DNA of 64,000 nt from Iris pallida. Taxonomy: Eukaryota > Streptophyta > Magnoliopsida > Asparagales > Iridaceae. Both the position numbers and the translations under genes were made by a program. Positions 46,476-56,232 of the stretch are shown here, piece by piece; within the stretch, counting starts at the first letter, position 1, and each line of letters opens with the position of its first letter. The DNA is taken from positions 1,435,800 through 1,499,799 of the forward strand of contig JANAVB010006998.1 in assembly GCA_029216955.1 (NCBI GenBank). Reading direction: 5' to 3'. The notes beneath the pieces were generated by a model. It searched no databases, was not told where the DNA came from, and saw nothing but the letters and a program-made list of their open reading frames with translations.

Positions 46476-46820
46476 TTTGATGTTAGCTGTAGCTTCTTAA
46501 CTGTATATAATTCAGCAGTACTATATCCAGTCAATCGTGTTTCTCAGTCTATGAGAAACAAAATTTCCCATCTCGGATAATGGTAGTGCCATTTATTACT
46601 GATTTCTCTAGATTGTCCGCTTTGGTATGGTAATCGCTTTGGTACAGGATAATGACCTATATATTCTTAATATTTTGGTTTGTCTCCTGGGAAACGATTT
46701 TGTACTGTAATCAATATAACTGATGATAATATTGCTACTTAACTTCTTGATGTTTCCCTTTTGAATTTTAGGTTCTTGGTGAACCTTGTCAAATCAAAGA
46801 ACAAAATTGTGTCCTATCTG
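46476..46820. repeat. Second copy of a ~345-bp internal duplication
   Basis: Matches 45043-45383 closely, starting GATGTTAGCTGTAGCTTCTT and ending in the partial unknown exon at GTGTCCTAT. Confidence 0.85.
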
Positions 46821-47080
46821 GGGGTACCCAGCCCAATCTTAGTCCTATCTAAGGTATGCATTGATGTGTGACAATATGAAAGAAAAACCATTCCCACAAA
46901 AATTTGGAAATAAATTAAAAAGGAATCATGCACTTCAAATTGACTAGATTATGAAGCAATCAACATGGTTCTGCAACAAAATAACCTACTATAAAAGGTT
47001 AATCACCGCTCCAACACTCATAAATTGTTTCGTAGTCCATCAATAAAGATTAATGTTTTCATCAAGTTCTTTCATTTCAG

Positions 47081-47812
47081 GTCAAACCTTGTGTTGGTGT
47101 ATGGAGTGATAGAAGCCATTCAAGATTTGGAAGGAGAAGACCATTTATACTTATCGGGTGTCTCCTTATCTTTTGTTCTGTAAGTATTTGCTTGTCTACT
47201 TGAAGAGTGATCTATGTTTTGTCTTCCACAACCCATGATCATGTTCTTATAAAAATATCGCGTATAATAAAATTTGTATTCTAGGTCATTGTAGTAGGCT
47301 ATTCATCAGATATAGGCTATTCTTTGGGTGATACAAAGAAAGATTACAGGTCAATATAATCATAAGTACATTGTTGCTTTCCTTTGTTTCGTTATCAGTG
47401 AGGGGAATTCTAAGAGGAACCGAATAAAGGAACATATTAGAAACTTCGATACAATAATAAAGAGCAACCGAACAAACGAAAAGCTTAACTTTTGATTGAA
47501 CCTTTACATAATAAATAGAGTGTTTATCAAGGTCCATGGTGGAGAGCTGTAATTGTATATATAGTTGGTTTCTGGATGTTTGATTTTTCTAGCAATGCAG
47601 TACATGTAAGCTTTTTTCCTAGACTTACAATTTCAGTTATTTCAACCAAAACTGTGAAATGTAACTCTTTATGTTACCAGGGTCCACTTTGAGCATTGAT
47701 GGCTGGTCTCTCAGGTATTTCCTTGCCCCAACCATTTCTGGTCCCATATGTTCTGAATATATTTGTTTCGGTTACAAACGCCAAAAATTAATGGGTATAT
47801 ACATATATATAC

Positions 47813-47885
<73 letters not shown>

Positions 47886-48237
47886 CCATAGGTCATCACG
47901 GATGCACTGCTGCAAATGCTATTTTCATATCATGGGTATCTCTAGGAAATATTTTAGGGTATTCTTCTGGGGCTAGTGGAGAATGGCACTAGTACGAATC
48001 AAATTTTTTATTTTTGTTAACGTAAATCATTTGAAGCCTAAAACAGAGTCTATACCATGTTGTTCGGTTGTGTATTGAAAACTTATACATGATCTTGTGC
48101 TCGAGCTTGGCCGATTTAACTGATGTATGAATCTTTGGGGGTCATTGCAATCTTTGAGCATGTGGTTTCCATTTCTCATGTCTAGAGCATGTTGTGAAGC
48201 ATGTGCAAATTTGAAAGGAGCATTTTTAGCAGCATTT
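47081..48237 (+). pseudogene. Captured fragment of a SUT2/SUC3-like sucrose transporter gene, six exons with introns
   Basis: Exons with AG/GT-type borders encode consecutive parts of a sucrose/H+ symporter: 47081-47179 [20 protein letters not shown]; 47285-47349 VIVVGYSSDIGYSLGDTKKD; about 47519-47605 RAVIVYIVGFWMFDFSSNAV; 47681-47714 ALMAGLS; 47892-47987 AANAIFISWVSLGNILGYSS; about 48163-48237 WFPFLMSRACCEACANLK. This covers roughly membrane spans 2-6 of 12. The RFGRRRPF loop, LGDTK and CCEACANLK are hallmarks of plant SUTs; the last two point to the SUT2/SUC3 clade (from memory). Introns are retained, so the capture was at DNA level. A TGA in exon 4 (probably from CGA) and a TAG near the end of exon 5 block translation. 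Both ends of the gene are missing. A seventh short exon after 48314 is possible. Confidence 0.85.
47815..47881. repeat. (AT)n microsatellite in a captured intron
   Basis: AT repeats with three C interruptions at the start. It lies between transporter exons 4 and 5. Confidence 0.95.
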
Positions 48238-48935
48238 GTAAGTCCTCATGTTGCCTCTATACTATTCCATTATACTGTAAAGTGAATAGAATCTTAATTT
48301 TGTTTAATTTGCAGCTTATCGTTACACCTATATATATGAGCAAATTCTTAAGTATGCTTGTAACAGTAATCAGTTAAGTGGTCACGGTGGTTTGAGTGGG
48401 GCTTATGACGTGGGAGCCTTAGTTTTCCCCAAAATATACTTTACCAAACATGCTTTGCTTACTTATGATGTGAATTGCCATCTGTATCTTGAAGAGCATC
48501 ATGGTTGTGTTCTAATTTTGTATTTCGCCATCATTTGTTTATTTTTCAATAAGCCAGAGGGACATGAATAACTAAGTAAAATTACTTATAATGGCCATTG
48601 GAAAGGATAATATTTTAAGTTAGAGGGGTGTCCTTTCTCATGACTAAATATTTTTGTATAGGTATCTGAAGGGACTGAACAGACTTAAGAGGTTTTTCAT
48701 AGAATGATATATAACCTCATTAGTAACAATCTAGAGTTTGGTGGTGCCAAAGGGACTGAACAGACTTAAGATGCATATAGTATATATAACCTCTTATAAC
48801 ATATTAAGAGCTTTACAATGTACACTGCAACTTTTTTGGCTTTAAAAGTTTTGATATAATTTCAAGGTATTTTGTTGCAAATTAGCCTAGGCTTCTATCT
48901 TTCCTTGACCTATGTTGCAGCTACACGAAAACAAC

Positions 48936-49670
48936 AGGATCATTCGGAAACAACAGGATGGAAAGGGGAAGTCCAAGATTTCAACACCATAGAACAGCAA
49001 AAAATGCCCAGATGTTTTGGGTGAGCAAAATAGGGACCCTAGAACGAACAGCCAATAGGTCATTTGACATTTACGGGTGATGGATCCCAGGTGAACGATT
49101 CTGGAGCTAATAATGCACAGGAAGAAATTGTCATTCAGGCTGACCAATCTAATAATGACGACTTTCCAGTTGAGTATCCATATGCCAGGTGCTGTCATCA
49201 AATCATATAGCGAGGATGATGTTCACAAAGCATCAAGTATAATGTTTGGTCGAGTACGACTAATGGGAACAAGAGGCTAAGCAGTGCATATGAAGATGCA
49301 CAGAGAATACATGTTGGAAAGCCAGGAAATTGTCCCATCTTTCTCTCTGAATTGCCTCTTTTTTTTGTTCTCTCCGTTCTCTGAGCTTCCAGGTAGCTTT
49401 AAAAAATTTCTTGACATCTTTACTAAGTAGGATCTGCTCATGTGCAGGTTAAATGTGAGTAGGAAGTCTGTGGCATTGCTGAAATGATTGGCCCTGTTGA
49501 CTTCCACAAGGACATACATTTTTGGCAGCATAACAAATGGACTGGTAGCTTTTCCTGTTAAGTGGCACATTGTAAAGGATGGCGAATACTAGCTTTTGGC
49601 ATATGCTCTTACAGAAGAAAACAAGCCTGTAACTCTAATAGCAGAGACACGTAGGAGGTATGTTCTTATC
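48936..49670 (+). pseudogene. Captured fragment of a YTH-domain (ECT-like) m6A-reader gene
   Basis: After TATGTTGCAG (about 48920), frames read DVLGEQNRDPRTNSQ, then GDGSQVNDSGANNAQEEIVI and NNDDFPVEYPYA, then VIKSYSEDDVHK, IKYNVWSSTTNGNKRLSSAY and EDAQRIHVGKPGNCPIFL (to about 49345). After an intron ending TGTGCAG (about 49447) come VCGIAEMIGPVDFHKD, KWTGSFPVKWHIVKDGEY and, after a stop, EENKPVT. These are the ordered blocks of plant ECT proteins just before and within the YTH domain, which binds N6-methyladenosine in RNA. Several small indels change the frame and stops occur, so it is a pseudogene fragment. It is in the same orientation as the transporter fragment, about 700 bp downstream. 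Confidence 0.85.
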
Positions 49671-51004
49671 TCGTGTGCTATGGGTGATCATTTTATTTGT
49701 GTGATTCAACTTATGTGATTTGCATGGATAATGATTAGTTTCTTTATGGTAGTGGACCCAGAAAATATGTAGTGGCCATATTCTTAGTAATCGAATATGG
49801 TCTATTACTGCATTGACATGTTTATTGCTTGCTTGCACAAGATTGTCATCGTTTTAGATACTCAGAAGTTTCATATGCATGTGCATAGATTTAACGTTTT
49901 TAATTCTACTTGCATAAAAATCTGATGTGAATGAAACTACATTACAATTGAACAAACCTTTCTACATGTTTGAAGATGTGATTTGTTAATTGGAAGATGG
50001 TATTTACTAATGATAAAGAGGAAATGAAAACTACTCAGTCCAAATTAGGAGTTCCTTGTTTGGTGATCAGCCACCAGTCAGTACCTAACAACTGATTGGG
50101 AAGTAAGCACTGCAAATATAAAGATTCACTGTGCTGATCAAGAAGACTTGTATAGCAACAATGACAATATGGCAATCACACATGAATCATGTAGTCAAGG
50201 CAAGGTTCTTACATCCATATAATACAACTAGTGCTGCACCTAATGCAATAGTCTGCACTTACACTTGACACCCCTGCTGACTGTAGCTATACTTCCATGC
50301 TGCTACTAAATATCAATGCTCTACTTATTCTTGACATTAGACTAAACACACATAGAAGCAAGGCAACTGCCTCGCCATCGGAAAGAGACAATCCTTAGTC
50401 AAATCATGGATAATTATGTGCAGTAGGTATTGTGCACACTGGATATCAGCATATTCAGGATATTTCAAGTTATTTGTGAACTTCTGTTGTTAGCTATGTA
50501 GTGATATTTTGAGTTATACATATTCTGAGTTATTAAACTTTTATCCCTTCGTATATGTTGTGATATTTTGATCTCACTTATACTACTGTCTTTATAAATG
50601 TACAGATCTTATCTATGACGAACCGAGGTCATCGCCGCCTCCGTGGAGGTTCATCCGACCGTCCCCATCCACTCCAGATCAACAAATCGGAGGAGCATCT
50701 GAAGATGACATTATTATGACAGATGATCTTTTTGTATGAATGTTGTATGGTCGATGGTTGGACATGACTATGATACATATTTTTAGTTTTTCTGTTTGGA
50801 CATGACAATGATATATAATTTTTAGTTTTTCTATTTGTGTACTTTGTGTATGCTACTATTTTTGTTATATCATTGGTAATTATTGTGGTGCTAAAAGTTA
50901 TTTGCACGATTTATGCATGATTGGATGATTGGACATGACAATAATATTGACTTGTTTATATTACTCTTATAGATTGTGTATAGCATGATTCTTATAAACC
51001 TGGA
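49671..51004 (+). other. CACTA-2 right internal DNA; possible last exon near 50607-50740
   Basis: Mostly AT-rich without domains. At 50606, TGTACAG precedes an open stretch reading DLIYDEPRSSPPPWRFIRPS and ending MTDDLFV, TGA (about 50740). This could be the terminal exon of a transcript from the element. I cannot assign it. Confidence 0.35.
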
Positions 51005-51440
51005 AAAAATAAATGATTAAGCGACGAATCAGCGACTAACTGGCGACGACTCAGCGACTAAAAAGAACTGAAAAAGTAAAAGTAGCGACTAACTGGCGAC
51101 AAATCAGCGACTACACAGCGACTCAACAACAACTAAAAGTTGACGAAAACAATTTAGTCGCTAGTTATTAACTGTAAATTTTTTGTCGAAGTTTAATCGC
51201 TAAGTCGTCGCTACAACAGCGACTAAAAATTTAGTCGACTTTTAGTCGCTATTTTTAGTCGCTACTTTAGTCGAAAGTTAGTCGATGTAGCGACTAACTA
51301 GCGACTAAAACTGATTAGCGACGATGCTTTCAGCGACGAAATTTTTTGGTCGAGAGTTACTCGCTAATTTGCTTTAGCGACTGAAATTTCTATTTTAGCG
51401 ACTGTAATTTCAGTCGCTAATTAGCCATTTTTTTGTAGAG
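51005..51440. repeat. CACTA-2 right subterminal and terminal repeats
   Basis: More than 20 GCGACTAA, AGTCGCTA and CAGCGAC motifs in both orientations, ending TTTTTTTGTAGAG. Confidence 0.9.
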
Positions 51441-52766
51441 CACCCCAAGGTGTTGGGAGCTTCTTTCTAGATCGAGTACCAAGGTAGACACCCCCTGTGG
51501 CGGTCAATGGCAACCCTCCAGACGAGAGTTTCCTTGCAGTGTTGGCTGAGATTGCCGGGCTGGAAGAGCTTGTCTTCTTTCCTTCCTTGTCGGGAAGAAT
51601 CTTCCGAGTTGAATTACAAGAGGCGAAAGAGAATTCCTCGTCTCCCGAAATTTGCACCTGTTCCTCAAGTTGTTGTCGGACAGGTGCTGGCTGGCGTAGT
51701 CGTTGAAAAATGGACTGCCAAGCTTCAGGTGCTGCTGACTTGTCGCAGCAGCAGTTAATGATGACATGGGTGCAACGACGTCCCGAAAAGGGTTCATCAC
51801 ATGCCAAGGTTGCTTTTTTCAATTTGCGTTTGTGAGTAATCACCTCTCGCAAGTCGACTGTAGGCTGATCTACTTTTGAATCTAATTTGTGGACTCGGGT
51901 ATCCCGAGCATACGGTACGTAGGTATCATGTTTACTTCCTGATCTGAGACTAGTAAAAGCACTTGCTCTCGATCGTTGGAGGAAGACTTTTGAGACCCAC
52001 CCTGTCCGTTAGCCCTGTGGGACTGGCCGCGGGTGGTTCTGTACAACTTTCCATCAGGAGCCCGTATAACAGTTAAAGGTACCTGCTGACGGTCAGCAAC
52101 TTGGACAGTTGACTGGGCGTGTTGGGCCCGCACTGCCCTAGACTTCTTCGATTTAGCACCTGAAGGCGCATAATAAGAAGTGTCCAGATTGGAATATTCT
52201 ATATTCTCAATGGGCCGCATAGAGTCAAGCCCGTATGAGAGACGGTCAAACAGAGCTTTTGACAGGTCCGCATGAGACACTCTGTCTATAGCCAGGATTG
52301 GCTGCCGCATGGGCCATCCGCCTGCGACCATAGTTGGCTGTCGCATGGGCCATCCGCCTGCGACCATAGTTGGCTACCGCATGGGCAATCTATCTGCGGC
52401 CAGATTTGGCTGCCGTATGGGTCGTCTGCTTGCGGCCAGAGTCAGCTGCCGCATGGGCCATATGCCCATCTCTCTTATGCGGCTTCTTCCTCGTCCGTAT
52501 GGATTTCTTTTGTGCCCCCAAAAACTCAGCATCGTAGTATTTTCATCTGCTGATTTTAGGGACAGTGAGGTTCTCTGCGGTCGGAATGAAGGCCGCAGGA
52601 GAGTCTTGCTTATCGTCTTGGGCCGCAGAAGGAGCTTCTTCGAGAACCTGGTCGGGGGCAACAGTTGTACGCTTCGACGTTCTGCGGGTTCTCTTTGGGT
52701 TGGCTCACTTCTACGATGGGCTGGATCTCCCTTCAGAGAGCATTTCTTCGAATGCTCGTTGGTCAA
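51441..52766 (-). pseudogene. gag: Tat Gag, N-terminal part
   Basis: Starts ATG at 52766 on the - strand, 85 bp after the primer-binding site. 52374-52766 is a basic region, then a run of 36-bp repeats encodes (W)PMRQPTMVAGG-like 12-residue units. The frame resumes as 51882-52367 (LSYGLDSMRPIENIEYSNLD, then basic). After a frame change near 51885 it continues to 51444 (LACDEPFSGRRCTHVII, then RKLSSGGLPLTATGGVYLGT). It joins the gag part at 43449 across CACTA-2. A long N-terminal extension is usual for Tat/Ogre gag. It has no known domain. Confidence 0.65.
52285..52475 (-). repeat. 36-bp coding minisatellite in Tat gag
   Basis: About five units of GCCGCATGGGCCATCCGCCTGCGACCATAGTTGGCT-like sequence, 36 bp each. 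On the - strand each unit adds 12 residues (PMRQPTMVAGGW type) and keeps the frame, except that one unit carries a TAG. The unit contains the GCCGCAT motif seen elsewhere in the window. Confidence 0.8.
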
Positions 52767-52850
52767 AACGAACCACGAGCATTTGCTGCATGGAGCCGAG
52801 CTTGGACGCGTCAGATTACGTCACCAATTTCTCAACAAAAGAGAAGGATC

Positions 52851-52868
52851 TCCCTAGCAGAGTCGCCA
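52851..52868 (-). other. Tat primer-binding site
   Basis: On the - strand, TGGCGACTCTGCTAGGGA lies 3 nt after the LTR end. It resembles the tRNA-Arg-type sites I know for Tat/Ogre elements; the tRNA identity is from memory. Confidence 0.65.
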
Positions 52869-52871
52869 TCG

Positions 52872-53871
52872 TGTTTACCATTAAATATCAAGAACAAAAA
52901 TTACAGCGAAATTGAACTTGATTGCAAACTCGCTTGTACAAAAGAAAGCCTAGAAAAAAATCCTAGGAAACAATCTAAGTACAATTGTTTAGTTTTGATT
53001 CTGGGGGATGACGATAGAGGATCGAGAAAGTGTAGCAACTCTGCCTTACTCCTTGGACTATCTGACACGATCCTTGCTCGGGAAAGTGCCAGCCTTTTGC
53101 ATGGGTGTGGTACCGTGCTATTTATAGTGATTTCGGGATGAAGGATATTTTGAGCCGCGTAGATGGCCACGTGGCTACAATAGTACACAGACCTGCTCTT
53201 TGGCCGCCAGCTGGTGACTTCTTGAGATTTTGTTGCAACAAATCAGGGTGGTTGAGACATGGTCAGCTTGCCATGTGTCTTATCGCAGGATAGGATAAGT
53301 TTGCTTGAGTCATTTTGAGCCGCATAGGCCTTTCAGTGTTCGGCCATGCTGGGCCGCATAAGACTCATGCGGCTTGAGTGGCAGTCTTCCTTAGTCCGCA
53401 TGTAGCTTGAGGACTTTTGAGTCACATAGATTCTGTATTATGTGCCTTATAAGGCTCATGCGGCTTAGGTTGCAGTCACCTATGGCCGCATGGAGCGCAT
53501 GGATTGAGCCGTATAAAGTTCATGCGGTTCGGGTCGCGGTCCTTCTAGCCGCATGACTATGTCCAGTCTGATGACATGGCATTTTGTTTGATCACCTCTT
53601 ATATTCTTTTTTGTCAGTGTGTTAGAGCTGTCAAAGTTGTCAGTTTTGTCGATTTTGACAGAGTCTGTCAGCTTTATCAGAAGGGTTGATCAGCTTGGCC
53701 GCATATGTAACTATTCTTTTTGCGGCTCCAATCAGTCTGGTGAAGATGGGCCGCAGGGGGCATGCCGAGTCTGTCATGCGGCTCTTCTTTATGCAGACCA
53801 ATTTGTCCCAAAGTACTCATGCGGTCAGTTGTGATCCGTATGACCACATATTTTCTATGCTTCTACAGTCA
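52872..53871 (-). repeat. Tat 5' LTR (about 1 kb)
   Basis: On the - strand it starts about 53871 (TGACTGTAG) and ends TTAATGGTAAACA at 52872, just before the primer-binding site. It is rich in GCCGCAT/ATGCGGC motifs (53320-53830). The start is placed where CACTA-R sequence resumes at 53872; the true TG could be a few bases away. No partner LTR was found. The frames at 52565-53141 and 53619-53886 are not genes. Confidence 0.6.
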
Positions 53872-53875
53872 TTTA

Positions 53876-55445
53876 AGATCCATTGACAGAGCTGAGTATA
53901 TTCTTCATATATCTTTGTTCTACTAAGTTGCTTGTCGATCGGCTAGAAAAGCAAGAGAAGGACATTGCGGTAACACTATGCAAGCTTGAGAGGGTGTTGC
54001 CTCCTGGGTTCTTTGACTCCATGGAGCATTTGCCAATTCATCTTTCCTATGAGGCACATGTTGGTGGGCACGTCGGTTATAACTAGATGTACCCGTTTGA
54101 GCGACATTTGAACCAAACCACCTAAAGTGAAAGGTGAAAAACAAGACTCAGGTCGAGGGTTCTATTTGTCAAGCCTATATTCTCGAGGAGATTGTAAACT
54201 TCTGCTCGATGTATTTCAAGCCAAATGTTGCTACTAATAGAACAAAAGCTCCGAGAAACGACGGTGAATACCTTGAATCTAATGATGCGATATTGAAAGT
54301 CTTCAATACTTTCGGAAAGCCTTCGGGGAAAATGAAGAAAAGATATATGAATGACGAGAAACTAAAGGCTACTCAGTTATATATATTACTCAACTACGAT
54401 GAGGATGAAGTGGAGAAGCTCGAGGGGTAAGTAACTAATACGTCCACGTTTACATCATCTATGCATATAATAGTATCCAATATTATTATTACATAATTGG
54501 CTGATGCATTGTTGTTTTTAGCACATTTAATGATGAAGTGAGGTCTAGTAGACAATACATAACAGATGAAGAACTAGAACAAGAAATGAGACGTCATTTT
54601 CCTTAATGGTTGCGTACATATGTTAGAAGCTCGGTAATTACTTTTTGTATATGTATTTTACACAGTAACTAACAAAATGCTGAATTTAATTTCATATCTT
54701 ATCGTATTTAGGTCGATCGTCCACACACAACACTAGAGAATGAAACTATTGGAACTCTAGCTAAAAGGCCAATTTATTTCGTCAAATTTTGGCCAAGCTA
54801 TTGTGTGAATGGGTTCAGGTTCAAGTCAACAAATGCTCCGATCAAGGAGTACTTTTCGGATCTTGATTCGAAAAAAAAAATAGTTGTTTGTGTATCAGAT
54901 CTATAAACTACAAAGATGTCAATCCAGGCGATGATTTCTATGGCATCTTATAGGAGATTGTGGAGTTGATATATAACAACGACATAGAGCAGACCAAGAT
55001 CGTGTTGTTCAAATGTGATTGGTTCGATTCGATCCAAGATCAAAGTTGGAAAATTGACAAGCATGGTCTTGTGGATATTAACTACCGATGTCGATATCAA
55101 GGATACAAACTATTTGTCCAAGCAAGTCGGTCTCAACTTGTTTACTTCACTACCTATCCTAGAAGGGAAACAACTAGGTTGGACTGGTGGGCAGTATGCA
55201 AGACTAAAGCTAAAAATACCTACGATGTTGACGAAATAGTTTATCAGGAGGACGAGATACCTCTCGTAACAAATGTAGTTGATGTGGACACAACGGAAGT
55301 TCCATAATACACGTATAATCATGTAAAAGATGAAGAAGTATCCGAAGAGGAAAACAAATTAGATGAAAGTGAGGATGAGGTGGAAGAGGAAGATGAGAAT
55401 GTGGAGAACGAAGAAGATGAATTTTCAGAAAATGATTTAAAATAA
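53876..55445 (+). pseudogene. CACTA-R TNP2 transposase, C-terminal part with DUF4218 and DUF4216
   Basis: Exon 1 (53876-54426) contains DUF4218: LTELSIFFIYLCSTK, LERVLPPGFFDSMEHLPIHL, MYPFER, then SICQAYILEEIVNFCSMYF. An intron (54427-54521, GTAAGT to TTTTTAG), a short exon (54522-54633) and another intron (to 54711) follow. The last exon (54712-55445) holds DUF4216: KRPIYFVKFWPSYCVNGF, then IEQTKIVLFKCDWFDS, and an acidic tail. Damage: TAG before MYPFER, a frame change near 54130, TAA in the middle exon, a frameshift in an A run near 54880, and stops at about 54952 and 55305. Intron borders are inferred from sequence. The N-terminal two thirds are missing. Confidence 0.87.
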
Positions 55446-55569
55446 AATCAAATGTAAAATATGTTTAACCACTAATTAATCTCAATACAACAACTATTTA
55501 GACTTGTGAAATGTATTATCATTTTGTTTAACCCCTAATTAATCTCTATATTTCCATCAATCTTATTAG

Positions 55570-55905
55570 ATGGCACCCATGACCTGAGTACGTCGCTTGA
55601 GAGAGGCACAAGTGGCTGCTGAGGAGGAAGTGATACCTTCTGCTGCTGAGGAGGAAGTGCTACCTCCTGCTGCTGAGGAGATGATACATAAAGTCGAGAT
55701 CAAGGTTAAGGAAGAAGTGCTACCTCCTACGATTCAGAAGGAAGTGATTCCTAAAGCCGAGATCGCTATGAAGGAGGAAGTGGCACCAGAAGACAGTGGC
55801 ACCGGGAGTTTCAGTCATCCAGCTCCTGTAGATAATCTTTATCATGTGGAGCCTTCTTATGCGTGGTACCTGAGGGAGTGGTATATGCCCCAGCGTAAAG
55901 GGTAG
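55570..55905 (+). pseudogene. Small ORF of unknown function, ends WYLREWYMPQRKG (copy 2)
   Basis: ATG at 55570 gives MAPMT, then TGA at 55582-55584; the same frame continues to TAG at 55903-55905. The product is built of repeats such as EEEVLPPAAEE and KVEIKVKEE / KAEIAMKEE, a Ser/Gly/Pro linker, and the C-terminus EPSYAWYLREWYMPQRKG. It aligns with copy 1 (34969-35226) through EEVIPK(V/A)E, VKEE, a (S)GTGS linker and PSYAxWLREWYMPQR. It sits between the transposase and Transposase_24 genes, 124 bp after the former. The ATG directly follows TTATTAG, so it may begin an exon. I do not recognise the family; it could be an accessory protein or a split-off exon of the second transposon gene. Confidence 0.55.
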
Positions 55906-55907
55906 AG

Positions 55908-55908
<1 letters not shown>

Positions 55909-55964
<56 letters not shown>
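55909..55964. repeat. (AT)n microsatellite
   Basis: About 28 AT dinucleotides just after copy 2 of the small ORF. Confidence 0.95.
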
Positions 55965-55967
<3 letters not shown>

Positions 55968-56232
55968 CTTTTGACCGGATTTGTCTCCGGTAGACTTATT
56001 TCTGGAATAGACTTGGATGCTTTTTCAACACTGGATGTTTCTAGTTATTTCTAAACATGGTTATTATCTATAGTTGGATGTTTCTAAATTCTATTATCTA
56101 GACTTGGTTATTATCTTGAAATTCAACGGAGGGTTGCTCCGTGTCCATTTTTTTTAAATGATATATTAGATGCATACAGATTGGATTTTGCTTATGTATT
56201 ACATTTCTTGTATATATCTATTTCTATCAGGT

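Larger units (their letters stand above)
43450..51440 (+). mobile_element. CACTA-2: non-autonomous CACTA carrying host gene fragments (Pack-CACTA)
   Basis: The left end is CACTACAAAAATACTG at 43450; the right end is the inverse of CTCTACAAAAAAATGG at 51440, with one change in the terminal CACTA. The 3-bp duplication CAC (43447-43449, 51441-51443) flanks it. Removing it and one CAC rejoins the Tat gag frame (PWGA on the right with SLTSLGVDKV on the left), which independently supports both ends. Subterminal GCGACTAA/TTAGTCGC repeats occur at both ends. No TNP2 or Transposase_24 gene was found. Instead there are intron-containing pieces of a sucrose transporter, a YTH-domain protein and an unknown exon, all on the + strand. 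It must be moved by another element's transposase. Confidence 0.9.
35480..53871 (-). mobile_element. Ty3/gypsy element of the Tat/Ogre type, interrupted by CACTA-2, 3' LTR not found
   Basis: On the - strand: LTR (53871-52872), primer-binding site (52868-52851), a long gag (52766 to 41826, split by CACTA-2), protease, RT, RNase H, an archaeal-type second RNase H, and integrase ending at 36216. Integrase after RT makes it Ty3/gypsy. The second RNase H between RT and integrase, the long gag and the 3' tandem repeats point to the Tat lineage. I could not find a matching 3' LTR left of 36216, so that end seems deleted or replaced. Many stops and frameshifts indicate an old copy. Confidence 0.85.

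Noticed and set aside
43450..51440. CACTA-2 as a MULE-type (Pack-MULE) carrier
   Set aside because: The ends begin CACTA and the duplication is 3 bp, whereas MULEs give about 9 bp.
32078..55445. CACTA-L and CACTA-R as one TNP2 gene split by the Tat insertion
   Set aside because: The two halves are on opposite strands, so a simple insertion cannot explain them. An inversion remains possible and is listed as a finding.
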